In this document: positions 44,002 through 54,925 of the stretch, in pieces
Layout: each line of letters begins with the position of its first letter
Position numbering within the stretch: position 1 is the stretch's first letter
Assembly: GCA_934045905.1 (NCBI GenBank)
Contig: CAKOGZ010000110.1
Coordinates: 1-64,000 of the forward strand
DNA length: 64,000 bases
Origin: Leuctra nigra
Taxonomy: Eukaryota; Arthropoda; Insecta; Plecoptera; Leuctridae
Direction of reading: 5' to 3'
Translations under genes and position numbers: made by a program
The notes under the pieces: generated by a model
Seen by the model: only the letters and a program-made list of their open reading frames with translations
Told to the model about the DNA's origin: nothing
Databases searched by the model: none

Positions 44002-44433
44002 CTGAAACACAGATAATCCAGACCAAATGGTAAGAGCTAGGTTATGATAGTTAGCGACAATGTTGGAGATAAAGGTTCAATGAATGCCGTGTTATTCTTG
44101 CTTTCTCGATATTCTGTTTGGAAAATGTACTTATTTCTGTTGTGTTTTTCCTTCTAAAACAGCTCCAAACCGCCAACTGCAGGCAACAAATTGATGAACA
44201 GCCTTCATTAAATTTTTTTGAATGAAGTTACTTTTCTAAAATCTGATGAAATATTTATAATCTCGGTACACTCATGTGTACTATACAATTACTAATTTTT
44301 GGGGATTTTTAATATTTTGCTAACACACTGTAAGTGCAATCAATATAGAATTAAAAATGTCGTACGTTTGTAAAACCCGTAACGTGGATTGGCCACAGGT
44401 AGGAATGTATTAAGTAATTAATTGATATCGTAC

Positions 44434-44612
44434 CAAAGTGTAACCGAACGAATGCTTGATAATTGGCCAGCCATTGAAGAAGTTGTTGGTAGTTTCCACG
44501 TTATCATGAAGGCGCGCGAGTCTTAAAGGGAAAGACTTTTCCCAACGCTCCAGAACTTCCGGCCTTGGTTCTCTTGTGTGTCGCAGCCACTCAGCGTGGG
44601 CTAGTAGATCAC
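44434..44612 (-). CDS. Gene 2, exon 3 (conserved insect protein)
   Basis: A 179-nt exon, acceptor TTTTGTTTAG, donor GTACGA: two bases completing Gly, then 59 codons. It starts DLLAHAEWLRHTREPRPEVL and ends FFNGWPIIKHSFGYTL. The pattern W..H...P......W..S...R........FF..WP.....GY.L is one I associate with uncharacterised insect proteins related to SAMD3-like sequences; I have no search to confirm it. Entry phase fits exon 2 (GCT G + GT). The expected next exon, starting with a Val/Asp-rich segment, was not found. Confidence 0.75.
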
Positions 44613-45025
44613 CTAAACAAAATCAAATCTATAAAATACCTACTCATAAAACCAGAGTTAGGTAGTTTTTGGGTACCTAACTAGTATTCACCCGCAGTAA
44701 CTTTGTGATTTGAAATCCACATTAAACATTGAAAGCTTCACAAACTTGTTGTATATATTTATTGGTTATTTCTCGATATTTCAATCGCTCGTTTGTGATC
44801 TTCCTCAGGAAAAGATATTTAATGACGTTCAATGTTCCATGTCTATTTCAAATTAAAAAACCAAATATAAGTCAGTGAAAGAATAATTATTGTAAACTTC
44901 GGGAATAACTTAGGGCCGGTCTTTGTACTTCTTGCTAAAGTTAGCTACCGGATAATGTTCTTGATGGTTAGCAAGCGTCTTTAACTTCTTGATCGCATTA
45001 GCTAGAGAATGAAATCAATGTAAAA

Positions 45026-47711
45026 CTAGGAAAACGCTCGGTGTAACGCGTTGATGAGCGAGCACCGACACGCACGACATCGCCAATCATAGCACGATCC
45101 ATTCAATCAAAGATAACTTACTATACATTATTTATTACCAATTTTCCTTGCAACTTTTCATAAACACTCTGGATCAATTAAATAACAGATTATTGTACTG
45201 ATATTTTTCCATCAATCTCTTTGGACAGATATTCAAACACTTAAAACAGCAATAAGTCTGTAAATTCTTGACCGATTGTGCTGGAAATGTGTAAAATATG
45301 ATGTTATCTAGTCAAAACGTCGTTTTCATAACTGTGAAACACAATCCATATCGTAAAATAAATTATTTTAGATAAGGTATACCTATACCTATGTATATGA
45401 AATACCTACATTACATTTTAACTACATTATGTATTGCAATATGATCAACTAAGAAAAGAATCTGTCTTACTTGATATTGAGAATAGCCATCTATAAACTT
45501 TGCTTTGCTACATAGAGCAACCCAGAATGCAGTGGAATTTCTGTTTTGAAATGTCATTTCTGACAGTTATTAAAACTGTCAATAAGTGCATCTATGTTCT
45601 TGACTGGTAGGGCTGAAAATTTGTAAAATAAGAGACAATGCTGGTCTGAACGACCATGCAAAATATGAGTTTGATTGATCAGATTAATCGAAGACCATTT
45701 GATAGGTCAAATGGTGGTGTGGCTATAGACCGTTTTAAATTAAGTATACAAATGAAAAATATTAGGGTTGGGCGAACCTAATTTTTTTTTCGAACCGAAC
45801 CTCGAACCGAACCTTTTCAAAAGGTTCGAAATTTCGAACCTTAAACGAACCGAACCTTTTTTTTCAGAAAATGATGTTTTCCAGATAATGTAGTAAAGAT
45901 AAGCGCGTAAGCACCAGTCACCCTTCTCCCCCCTCCCTCTCGCAAGTCAAGTGGCTAGACACTTGAAAACAGCTGTTTGATGGGGTGTTTGTTTACGCAA
46001 ATATTATTTCTTGACATAATACCATTGACATAATAGGAACAAAAACGCGAAATATACTGCTCGAAATTTTAATACATTTCAGTATATTCCAATATTCTTC
46101 AAAAATTATCTCGCCAATTGTCATACTGTTTTTTATTTTGCATTGGGTTACAATGAAGTTTGGAAAGCTCAAATATACACCATTATTTGTTAACTTATGC
46201 GTGATATCTTCCCTTCATTTAGATCGCGAATGGTGTTCTCAATGACCACTATTATATTTTATTCAATAACCATGAACATACAATATCATATAAATAAAAT
46301 AAAATATGATGTCAAGTCATTTGCCATCTGATTACTTCTTATTGCGAGTTCACAGACCTTTCAACAGAGAAAAACAAAACAATCCTCCCTTACGCAGGCA
46401 AGGGTCAGGTTCAGGTACCTGCTGGCAAGCAGCTGCACTCTGCAGGACCCAAAAGTACACTCTGTTCCAAAAGTACAACACAGTTTAGATCGCAACAATC
46501 ATTATTTCATTTTAATACTTCGAAAATTTTACTCAACAAGGAAATTACCTGGACTTCTAAACTGAAATCAATGCTACTTTTCTAGTTGGTACCAAATAGC
46601 ACTTCGAAATTGCGTCTTATGAAAAATTCGGTTCAAGATTTATTTTAACATGAAACACCCTATAGTGTGACAGGATTTGAGTTTACTTTGATTTATGATG
46701 ATTTCGGCTTACAGGGGTTCGATTTACCCAGGTTTTACCATTTTACTGCACCACTAAAGACAAGAGGCCAACATTAGACAAATAGTGACAAGATATTGGT
46801 TGCATTGTTTGAATGAAAAAGGGCGGGAAAAAAAGGCGGGAGGTTCGAAAAAGGTTCGAAAACGAACCTTAGGGGTTCGTTTTTCGAACCTAGCTAGCCG
46901 GTTCGGTTCGGTTCGAAAACGAACCGGTTCGCCCAACCCTAAAAATTTTGGTGCCAATCCTTGCTAAGTTTTAAGTTGCCAATCCTTGCTAAGTTTTAAG
47001 TTGATCGATTAAACCTTTATGATTGAACGGTTCCTTGTTAATTTTCAAAAATCACAGGATTTCGTTCAAAAAATATACCTGGGACCACCCATATGATATG
47101 ATATGTAGTGTGTGTACACAATATCAGATCAATCTGTTGAACGGTCATTATTAGTTTCATATCGTTTAAAACTTTCTGCTCTAACTACCTTGCCTTGTAG
47201 ATTCGAAGTCGCCGTGAATTTGACAGCCAACACGCAAAATGTCCCTAAAATGACAAAAACTTTTGAAAATAACGACAGATTAGAGTGAAAATTGGCAAAA
47301 ATACCTTAAATGTTGGTACCAATGACCATGCGAAGTTTTTAGTTGGTCGGTCAATCGGTTCCAGTTTAAATTTCAAAAATCACAGGAAAAATGGTTTCAA
47401 ATTTGAACCAATTGGAGGATTTGGCTGAATTATTTTTTGATTGGGTACAATGTTGGTTGCAATAACTTTGCTAAATTTCAAATTGATCGAACCAACCAAT
47501 CGAAAGATAATTTTTATAAAATTTGAACCAATCACAGGATCTCGTTCAGAAAAGATCCCAGGGATCGCATAGATTACGTTAGTATGTGTACAAAATTTCA
47601 GATCGATTGGTTGTGCGGTTTGACCTGGGCAGTGCAGGCAAAAAAAAACAAAAAAACACACAGAGAAAGTGCCATAAGAGTACCGTGGTGACGCTCGCTA
47701 CGCTCGCTCAA
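45026..47711 (-). mobile_element. Helitron-like element, both ends present, with nested insertion
   Basis: 3' end: CTAGGAAAACGCTCGGTGTA (45026 on); 5' end at 47711: complement TTGAGCGAGCGTAGCGAGCG. Host bases A (45025) and T (47712) fit A^T insertion. Internally it matches 48118-49027 in inverted orientation and is interrupted by 45764-46940. Reading frames such as 47380-47661 occur in both copies but lack protein features. Confidence 0.82.
45764..46940. mobile_element. 1.18-kb TIR element with 9-bp target duplication
   Basis: Ends AGGGTTGGGCGAACC and complement. AAAAATATT at 45755-45763 and AAAAATTTT at 46941-46949 form a 9-bp duplication with one change. Subterminal regions iterate TTCGAACC. 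The 9-bp duplication suggests a Mutator-like origin; no transposase. Confidence 0.75.
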
Positions 47712-48117
47712 TTAGGTGCTTGCTAACTTTATCTGTTAGCTAGCTATCAAGAACTTTAGCAAGAGGTACAGAGAATGGCTATTTGTACCTGGATCTTAAA
47801 TTAGTTTTTGTTACTTTTAAAGTTATAAAGTTATTTTTAGGTGAAATAATTTGTCAAACATATTATTTTGATGGAATTTCAGTCTTCAAACTCCCTTGAG
47901 AGGAAATCCAAATCTGTGGCCAACAATCACAAGAAATATAACCTTATTTCCACTGTAGTAAGACAAGTAAATTCTTTTCATTTTTGCTAACTACTCAGTT
48001 ACTTTTAAAATCAAGTAACATACCTACTAAGTACCTTAGTTCATTTTGAGATCAGGTAACTTACAGATTAATAGTTACTTTTTACAAGTAACTTACCCAA
48101 CTCTGCATAAAACATTA

Positions 48118-49027
48118 TTGAGCGAGCGTCACCACGGTACTCTTATGGCACTTTCTCTGTGTGTTTTTTTTTTTTGTTCGTTTTTTTTTTTTTTTTTTTT
48201 TTGCCTGCACTGCCCAGGTCAAACCGCACAACCAATCGATCTGAAATTTTGTACACATACTAACGTAATCTATGCGATCCCTGGGATCTTTTCTGAACGG
48301 GATCCTGTGATTGGTTCAAATTTTATAAAAATTATCTTTCGATTGGTTGGTTCGATCAATTTGAAATTTAGCAAAGTCATTGCAACCAACATTGTACCCA
48401 ATCAAAAAAAAAATCAGCTAAATCCTCCAATTGGTTCAAATTTGAAACCATTTTTCCTGTGATTTTTGAAATTTAAACTGGAACCGATTGACCGACCAAC
48501 TAAAAACTTCGCATGGTCATTGGTACCAACATTTAAAGTATTTTTGCCAATTTTCACTCTAATCTGTCATTATTTTCAAAAGTTTTTGTCATTTTAGGGA
48601 CATTTTGCGTGTTGGCTGTCAAATTCACGGCGACTTCGAATCTACAGTTCAAGGCAAGGTAGTTAGAGCAGAAAGTTTTAAACAATATGAAACTAATAAT
48701 GACCGTTCAACAGATTGATCTGATATTGTGTACACACACTACATATCATATCATATGGGTGGTCCCAGGTATATTTTTTGAACGAGATCCTGTGATTTTT
48801 GAAAATTAACAAGGAACCGTTCAATCATAAAGGTTTAATCGATCAACTTAAAACTTAGCAAGGATTGGCACCAATATTTTTGGAGATTTTGGAGATTTTT
48901 ATACAAGTATGTGACGAAACTAAAGAATTATTGGCTTTTAATGACATTCGATAGACATAATTTCGGTTCGAGGTGTTGCGTGTATCCGTGCTCGCTCATC
49001 AACGCGTTACACAGAGCGTTTTCCTAG
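48118..49027 (+). mobile_element. Helitron-like element, complete 910-bp copy
   Basis: Starts TTGAGCGAGCGTCACCACGG after A (48117) and ends ..ACAGAGCGTTTTCCTAG before T (49028). The 3' part has GCTCGCTCATCAACGCGTT, whose GCTCGCTCA is the complement of the 5' TGAGCGAGC, i.e. subterminal inverted repeats. It is the cleanest copy in the window. The 138-codon frame inside is A/T-tract driven and not a gene. Confidence 0.87.
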
Positions 49028-49189
49028 TGTTTTAATAAATATATTGATGGGTAAAAATTAGACCAAGGTAATGTGTAAAGGTTGCGTGCAATATGGATGT
49101 CATGTAAAACAATTATGCTTGCACAGGTATTCAATATTTTAAATATTTTTTGGCAAAAAAAAATATATGTAGTTACAATATTTAATTAC

Positions 49190-49442
49190 CAGCAGGTTCT
49201 TCATTAGGAGCCTCCTCATCAACTGTGCAATTCTTTCTCTTGCGAGGTCGAGACGGTTCGATCACACCTGTAAGTCGCAGCTCGCTAAGGGAATTTCTGT
49301 ATTTGTCCAGGAGTTTACCCTCGCCACCTTCTGGTTAGGACCTTCCGATTGAGGAGCCACGTAGTAGATTTCTGCACTCTCGTTGGGAAACAATTGCTGG
49401 ATTTCGTTTGATAAAATCAAGAAATCTCTGTTGAGAATAGAT
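49190..49442 (-). CDS. Gene 2, exon 2, with apparent frameshift
   Basis: A 253-nt exon, acceptor TTTTCTTACAG, donor GTAATT. The first frame reads SILNRDFLILSNEIQQLFPN then ESAEIYYVAPQSEGPNQ; the rest is in the -1 frame: GEGKLLDKYRNSLSELRLTG, VIEPSRPRKRK, EEAPNEEPA. Entry phase (CC+A) and exit phase (GCT G) each fit their neighbours, so one base is missing (or two extra) around 49335-49355. I associate LFP-E-YY-P...GKL.dkYrN with uncharacterised insect proteins; RPRKRK may be a nuclear signal. The shift is either an assembly error or a real lesion. Confidence 0.78.
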
Positions 49443-49896
49443 CTGTAAGAAAACATTAGATTGTTATTAAGAAACACTTACTTCTGGGTCTGTTCAAGAT
49501 TTCTCCCGTGACCACTTTCAGCAAAATTGTGTTTATTTTGGTGAATATTATTTTTTAGGGATGCAACTTTCATACTGTATATTTTTTTCCTAAAAGCAAC
49601 AATATTACTATCATTAAAAAAAATGTGTAAGCCACCAAAAGTTATTCACTTGAAATATTTAATTACTTATAAAGTCATTTATCCTGTGACGAGGAAACGG
49701 GATTAAATGCAGGTCCACCGGTATCTTAAAGTATGGTGCTAGTTAAAGTGAGCGTCATCGACTACACGGTGTACTTAAAGGACGAGGCCCCTTAAATGGG
49801 ACTTTGTGAGCGTGCAGATGGGGCATCAAACTGTTCTGAATCGCTCGGTGAAATGTAATGCTTGCCATGAACGTTTATAAGTAATAGTTAACTTAC

Positions 49897-50042
49897 GGAG
49901 TGTTGGATGATGCTGCAATTAACTCTCTGATGATATTCTCCACAAGTCGCTGTCGGCTGATTTTGTCCAAAACGTCTTTAGTCTTGTAGGTGGACAAGAC
50001 AAAACGGCCTTCGGGTAGAGACTCCAAGAGATGTTGAATGTT
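49897..50042 (-). CDS. Gene 2, exon 1 seen
   Basis: A 146-nt exon, acceptor TATAATTCAAG, donor GTAAGT, 48 codons plus CC. It starts NIQHLLESLPEGRFVLSTYK and continues TKDVLDKISRQRLVENIIRE LIAASSNT. The segment L..K.SRQRLV..II..LI is a helical motif I link to the same uncharacterised insect family. An upstream donor at 50627 borders a few codons (YLFLQSDN) that would join in phase, but its acceptor is weak. The N-terminus is not in view with confidence. Confidence 0.78.
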
Positions 50043-50140
50043 CTTGAATTATACAATAAACAAAATATATTAGTAGGTAATCCAGAATTCAAAGATTTTA
50101 TACATTCCAAATGATGAAATACGTAATGCAACTAGTCTAA

Positions 50141-50312
50141 AGGTACGTTTACAGCTCGGCGTTCGACGTTCGACGCTCAGCGTTCAAGGTCAAAGATAAA
50201 CATGGTTTATCTTTGACCTTGAACGCCAGCGCTCGGCGTTGGCCAATCAGGAGGCTCAACGTCGAGCGCTGAGCGCCGAACGTCGAACGAACGTCAAGCT
50301 GTAAACGTACCT
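50141..50312. mobile_element. 172-bp GC-rich MITE, TAA-flanked
   Basis: AGGTACGTTTACAGCTCGGC is mirrored by CAAGCTGTAAACGTACCT, with TAA on both sides (50138-50140, 50313-50315). The interior iterates CGTTCGACG/CGCTCAGCG and has its own palindrome. TAA/TTA duplication suits the PIF/Harbinger group. Confidence 0.85.
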
Positions 50313-50782
50313 TAATGGTTACTGCAGAATGATTATGATATTGATAACTGATAGGTCAGAGCCGGTGATTGATAGAATTAATACACATGGAATTTGCTCT
50401 GTTATGTGCTTCACATAACATAACAGAGCAAATACCCTGTTTATTAATTCTAGATTAAATGATGATAATGCCTATTAGGTAAGGATGGAAGTTGGGAAGG
50501 AGACGGTCTTTGCCTATTAGAAGGGAACCTTCCCATCATTTCCCTGTCGAATGAGGGAGTACCATGAAAAAAATCAATCTCAAAGGACCGCCAACATGTA
50601 AAAATGGCAGTGCTTTTAAAACTTACATTGTCAGATTGGAGAAATAGGTATTGATTACGTACTTAATTTTAAATTGAATTTAGTTTTGTATGCTTCCAGC
50701 TTATTTTTAAAAATTGTCCTTGGTCCTATTTTAGGGAATTATTCCCTCATGTCATTGGGCTGTAGCTCAAGAAAACTTCTAA

Positions 50783-50940
50783 AGGTACGTTTACAGCTCG
50801 GCGTTCGTTCGACGTTCGGCGCTCGACGCTGAGCCTCCTGATTGACCAACGCCGAGCGCTGGCGTTCAAGGTCAAATATAAACCATGTTCATCTCTCAGC
50901 GCTAGCGCTGAGCGTCGAACGTCGAGCTGTAAACGTACCT
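50783..50940. mobile_element. 158-bp GC-rich MITE, second copy
   Basis: Same ends as 50141-50312 and same TAA duplication (50780-50782, 50941-50943). It is partly a rearranged inversion of the first copy's interior. Confidence 0.85.
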
Positions 50941-51339
50941 TAAGAGTAATTTCTTTCTCTAGAAAAGAGAACACGGGTTTATTATTCATTTTTGCATGAG
51001 CTTCTTTCGCATACTACCTAGCCTCTCAATTGGTTCCAAAAATAAAAATATGAATATTCATGAATTATTGTGTCCACATATGTGGACGATTCGAATGTTG
51101 GGATTCAATTCTGTGACCCATGACCAGTACTTGCAGTCTATTGGTATCTGTATAAGTCGTGTCAATATAACTTAGTACGGATACTAATTACACTCGGGGT
51201 ACCTACTGCGTACCATGATTTTATATTAAATGATTATATAGCATCACATTATATTATTATATGAGTACTTATTTAAAATATGAATTATAGACTAGTTGTC
51301 GTGTGACGTCATCTGTAGTAGAGAGCCTATTCTGTAGCA

Positions 51340-51795
51340 CCCAGGCTTCAGGGGATCCAAAGTGAATCCACGTATATCCACAGTAAACATTCATTGGATG
51401 TGAAATGGATGTGCAATGGCTATCTGTGGATGATGGTACTATAACTTGCCAGGAGAGATCCACAAATATCCACAGCAAACATTCATTGGATGTGAAATGG
51501 ATGTGCAATGGCTATCTGTGGATGTGGTACTATAATTGCCAGGAGAGATCCACATACATCCATGGTGGATTGTTCTATTGGATATGTGTGGATATATTAA
51601 TAATGCCGTGTGGCTGATGTATCCATAATGTATCCGCGGTGGCCGTTTGATGGATACCAGATCTGTGGCAACCAATAATTGGTGGATATCGCTGGCCACC
51701 GTGTGGATGCCCTGTGAATCTACATTTTAGCGATGGATGTAGGTTGGATACCATATAAATATACCGTGGATCTATATTATTTCTAATAGGGTACC
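51340..51795. repeat. TGGAT/ATCCA-rich repeat with 92-bp duplication
   Basis: A 92-bp unit (..TCATTGGATGTGAAATGGAT..) occurs twice (51391 and 51483). Composition and the TAGAAAT-type edge match 39846-40610 in inverted orientation. Frames here are repeat-driven. Confidence 0.75.
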
Positions 51796-52061
51796 TAATA
51801 TCTGTTCAAATAAAACCTTCCTTAAAATTGAGGGAGAACCTCGGAACATTTATTTTTATTTATTCTTAAGTCATTGATACATGAAATGTGGCTTATTCCC
51901 GAGATAATTATTCGGTTTTTTATGGCAATTTTCAAAATGTCACAGTATCTCGTTTATATGCAAATTACTTAATATCATATGATTCCAGTCAGTCGGACAA
52001 GTTAGTTTCTTCTAAATCGAAAACGAAGTCATTCCGGCCTGGAATCATTTCGTTTTCGTTG

Positions 52062-52106
52062 TAGAATAGGAGAATAATAGGTAGAATAGGTAGAATAGGT
52101 AGAATA
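52062..52106. repeat. 9-bp tandem repeat
   Basis: About four to five copies of GTAGAATAG. Confidence 0.9.
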
Positions 52107-52248
52107 TGAAATGCATTCATAATTGAAGTACCGGTGGCATGACGAGTCAAATTTCAGCTCTGAGATTTTCAGGGTTGAAGTTTGTATAAATATAGAATCA
52201 CATTTGAAATGCAAATGCAATATATGCATAATTATTCACTGAAATGAA

Positions 52249-52661
52249 GTGGGCTTAGAAGTAAATACGGTAAAAACTCAATGCATGGTCATTGGAAGAG
52301 AGGGTCAAGACATTGTTACAGATAAAGGTATTATAAGGTTAACAACAGAGTACAAATATCTAGGTGTGACATTGACGGCTGACGGAACGTATGAGAGGGA
52401 TGTGCTGAACAAGCTGGGCAGAGGAAGAGCGATCACCAGACAATTACACCCAGTGCTTTAGAACGACATCGTCTCAACCAAGACTAAATCACGCATTTAC
52501 AACTCATTCGTCGAAAGCTGCGCTTCTTATGGATCGGAAATCTGGACCTTATCTTCCCAAATGGCACAAAGAGTCCGAGCAATGGAGATGGGGTACTGGA
52601 GAAGATGCTGCAAGGTTACGATACTCGACCATGTGAGGTCGAGGGATTTGGTATTCTCATG
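52249..52661 (+). pseudogene. LINE reverse-transcriptase fragment
   Basis: The plus frame reads GLEVNTVKTQCMVIG, then TEYKYLGVTLTADGTYE, a stop (TAG, 52459-52461) in place of Trp, then SRIYNSFVESCASYGSEIWT and YWRRCCK..DHVRSRDL. KYLGV.....G and YGSE.WT are the post-palm motifs of non-LTR reverse transcriptases. 5' and 3' truncated, one nonsense codon. Different from the LINE at 60566-64000. Confidence 0.85.
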
Positions 52662-53370
52662 AGAACAAGATGGAGAGTTGTAGATAATCTCTCATTACAT
52701 GTCAAAGCGTCCCAACAATTTACGTCACCATCTTTAATGTTGGTCAAATTTCGTAGAATTGTTTATAAACCTAAACAATCACATACGTATTTTTTTGTTT
52801 GACGATATCTCTAAGTGTGTTGGAGGGACGCACCCCGAAAGAAACCAACTTTTAGTGGGGAATGATTTACATAATGTATCATCACTTTTGATCCGTTAGA
52901 GATAGTATTTCATTGCTCTTTTTTTAATAATTAGAGCTAATTACATGAGCTTATTAACTAGATATTTAAAATTAAAACAAATTTTTTTCAGAGGTGACAA
53001 AACCAAATTTTTACAATAAACATCCCCATCTCTAAAGAGAGGTCAGGTTTAAAAATCAGAAAAATATGATATCGGCAATAAATAGTACTAAAAGATCCCG
53101 CAAGTCGAATTCTAGGCCTACTTCTACTTTAGGCGCAGTAAACAAAAGTTTGAGGCAATGTTGAGAAATGTGCATTATTTTCCTGTGTGATGGGAGTGGG
53201 ACTCGTATTTTTTTTACTAACAACGGAATGCGACTTAGATTCCTCTTTATAACATAAATATTCGATAGTGGTCTTATTCTTCAACACACTTCATTCTGTG
53301 CACATCTTTAAAATCATCTCTCTAAAAAGAAGTATTGGTATGAGTTGACTGAGGGTCTGAGAGCTATCGT

Positions 53371-53747
53371 AATATGCAACTAGTGGCTTTTCGGTACACG
53401 CTCTATGATCTTTTTGTGATGTTGGCCCCCAAAAGGGCCGTTTGTCACTACGTTTTGGCAGTCGTAGCGCTGCCATCTTCAGGGGCCTCATTCACAAAGC
53501 GGGGTTAGCTTCGATTAGCTCGTAGTCCCATATGAAATAACATTGGCCGCACCCGGTAACACCGTCAAAAAGTTTTGTGAATGAGGCCCCAGGTGAAGAC
53601 TGATGTGTTGGGTTGGGACGACAGCCAGTTTATATAGGAAGCCAGAAGATGTGTCACCAGAAGACGTAGTGACAAACGGCCCTTTTGGGGGCCAACATCA
53701 CAAAAAGATCATAGAGCGTGTACCGAAAAGCCACTAGTTGCATATTA
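53371..53747. repeat. Fold-back element with a nested MITE in its loop
   Basis: AATATGCAACTAGTGGCTTT is mirrored by AAAGCCACTAGTTGCATATT at the right; arms of about 93 bp. The loop holds a 109-bp MITE with GGGGCCTCATTCACAAA ends (53482-53590). Confidence 0.88.
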
Positions 53748-53822
53748 GTATATATTTTATTATTAAAACCAAAGATAATAAAAGCCTAGAAGATAAGTTT
53801 CATTATTGGTGGTTGGGTTGAT

Positions 53823-54462
53823 CCAAGGAGGTTATAGTTATATTCTTCTGGAGGGGCCAACCGCTCTACCGGCCTACGCTACGACTTGGAAGCCACTCCC
53901 GGCTAGCCGACACTTCTCCAAGGCGGAAAAACTCCACAGAAAGCGATTGCATTCGCACGCGCGCTTACGAGCGCCATTCCAAGAGTTCCAGTAATTTTTT
54001 AATTGCGCGCCAATGAATACACTTAGAGAGATGCGGTTTGTAACATTGTTTAACTGAGACTCCAAGGAATCACTTCCCATTTTTCGATTCACTTTTTACA
54101 CTTTGGGTGGCACGCAATTACAATATATATGGGAACGTTTTGAAAAGAACTAAGAATGCACAAAAAGTGTTTTATTCAACTTGCTTTAACGTCGCAACTA
54201 TTTGAAGTATCAAGAATCGAAACATTGGATGTGATTCCTTAGAGTCTCAGTTAAGCAATGTTACAAACCGCATCTCCCTAAGTGTATTCATTGGCGCGCA
54301 ATTAAAATATTTCTGCAACTCTTGGAACTGCGCTCGTATGACAGCGTGCGACGTGACTCGTTGCTTGCCTGGAGTTTTTGCCGCGTGAAGTGAAATATGA
54401 CTGCAGAAAGTCGGCTTCAATCCGCGCGGCGAATGGCCACTCCATGTATATAACCTCCTTGG
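53823..54462. repeat. 640-bp imperfect palindrome
   Basis: CCAAGGAGGTTATA at 53823 pairs with TATAACCTCCTTGG near 54449-54462. The inner part TGGCGCGCAATT / AATTGCGCGCCA (54001, 54291) and GTTACAAACCGCATCTC also pair. Related fragment at 41759-41974. Confidence 0.8.
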
Positions 54463-54925
54463 TTTGATCGCACTGAACTCAACAAAAACAACTAAAAGAC
54501 TCACGTTTCGACAGCCATTGCAGCGAGCGCCATGCTTTTGGGGTGGTGCAAGCGCGAACGATTTTGCTGCTTTTTGCAGTCACTTTCTTGGATACGATTG
54601 TAGACGAAAAGGGTTGACGAAATAATTTAAACTTTTAATCATACTTATAGATAAAAGTGCAAACTTGGGGTTATCACTTGGTACATATTTAAACTTTCTC
54701 TTCGTTGGGATTCCAGGGGGGGGGGGACATTTTCTTTTCAGGGCAGATATTGTAAGTAGATGTCAGCTAAGACCGATATTTAGCGAAATCAACTCATTTT
54801 GGAAAGTCAAATAAATATCCGAGACGATCCAAACTGGTTTGAGACGATTCACAGAAAAGATCGAAACTGAATAACCGTTCAACATAGAAAGCTGAAACTT
54901 GGCATGAATAATCATAATACATATA

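Larger units (their letters stand above)
44912..47781. mobile_element. MITE split by a Helitron insertion
   Basis: GGGCCGGTCTTTGTACTTCT..GCTAAAGTTAGCT (44913 on) is mirrored by the segment 47713-47781 (..AAGAACTTTAGCAAGAGGTAC). The Helitron-like element 45026-47711 sits between an A and a T of this MITE. Outer ends are blurred on the right. Confidence 0.65.

Noticed and set aside
47380..48462. Paired 93- and 138-codon frames with the same peptide
   Set aside because: They are the two inverted Helitron copies; frames depend on A/T tract length and lack domains.
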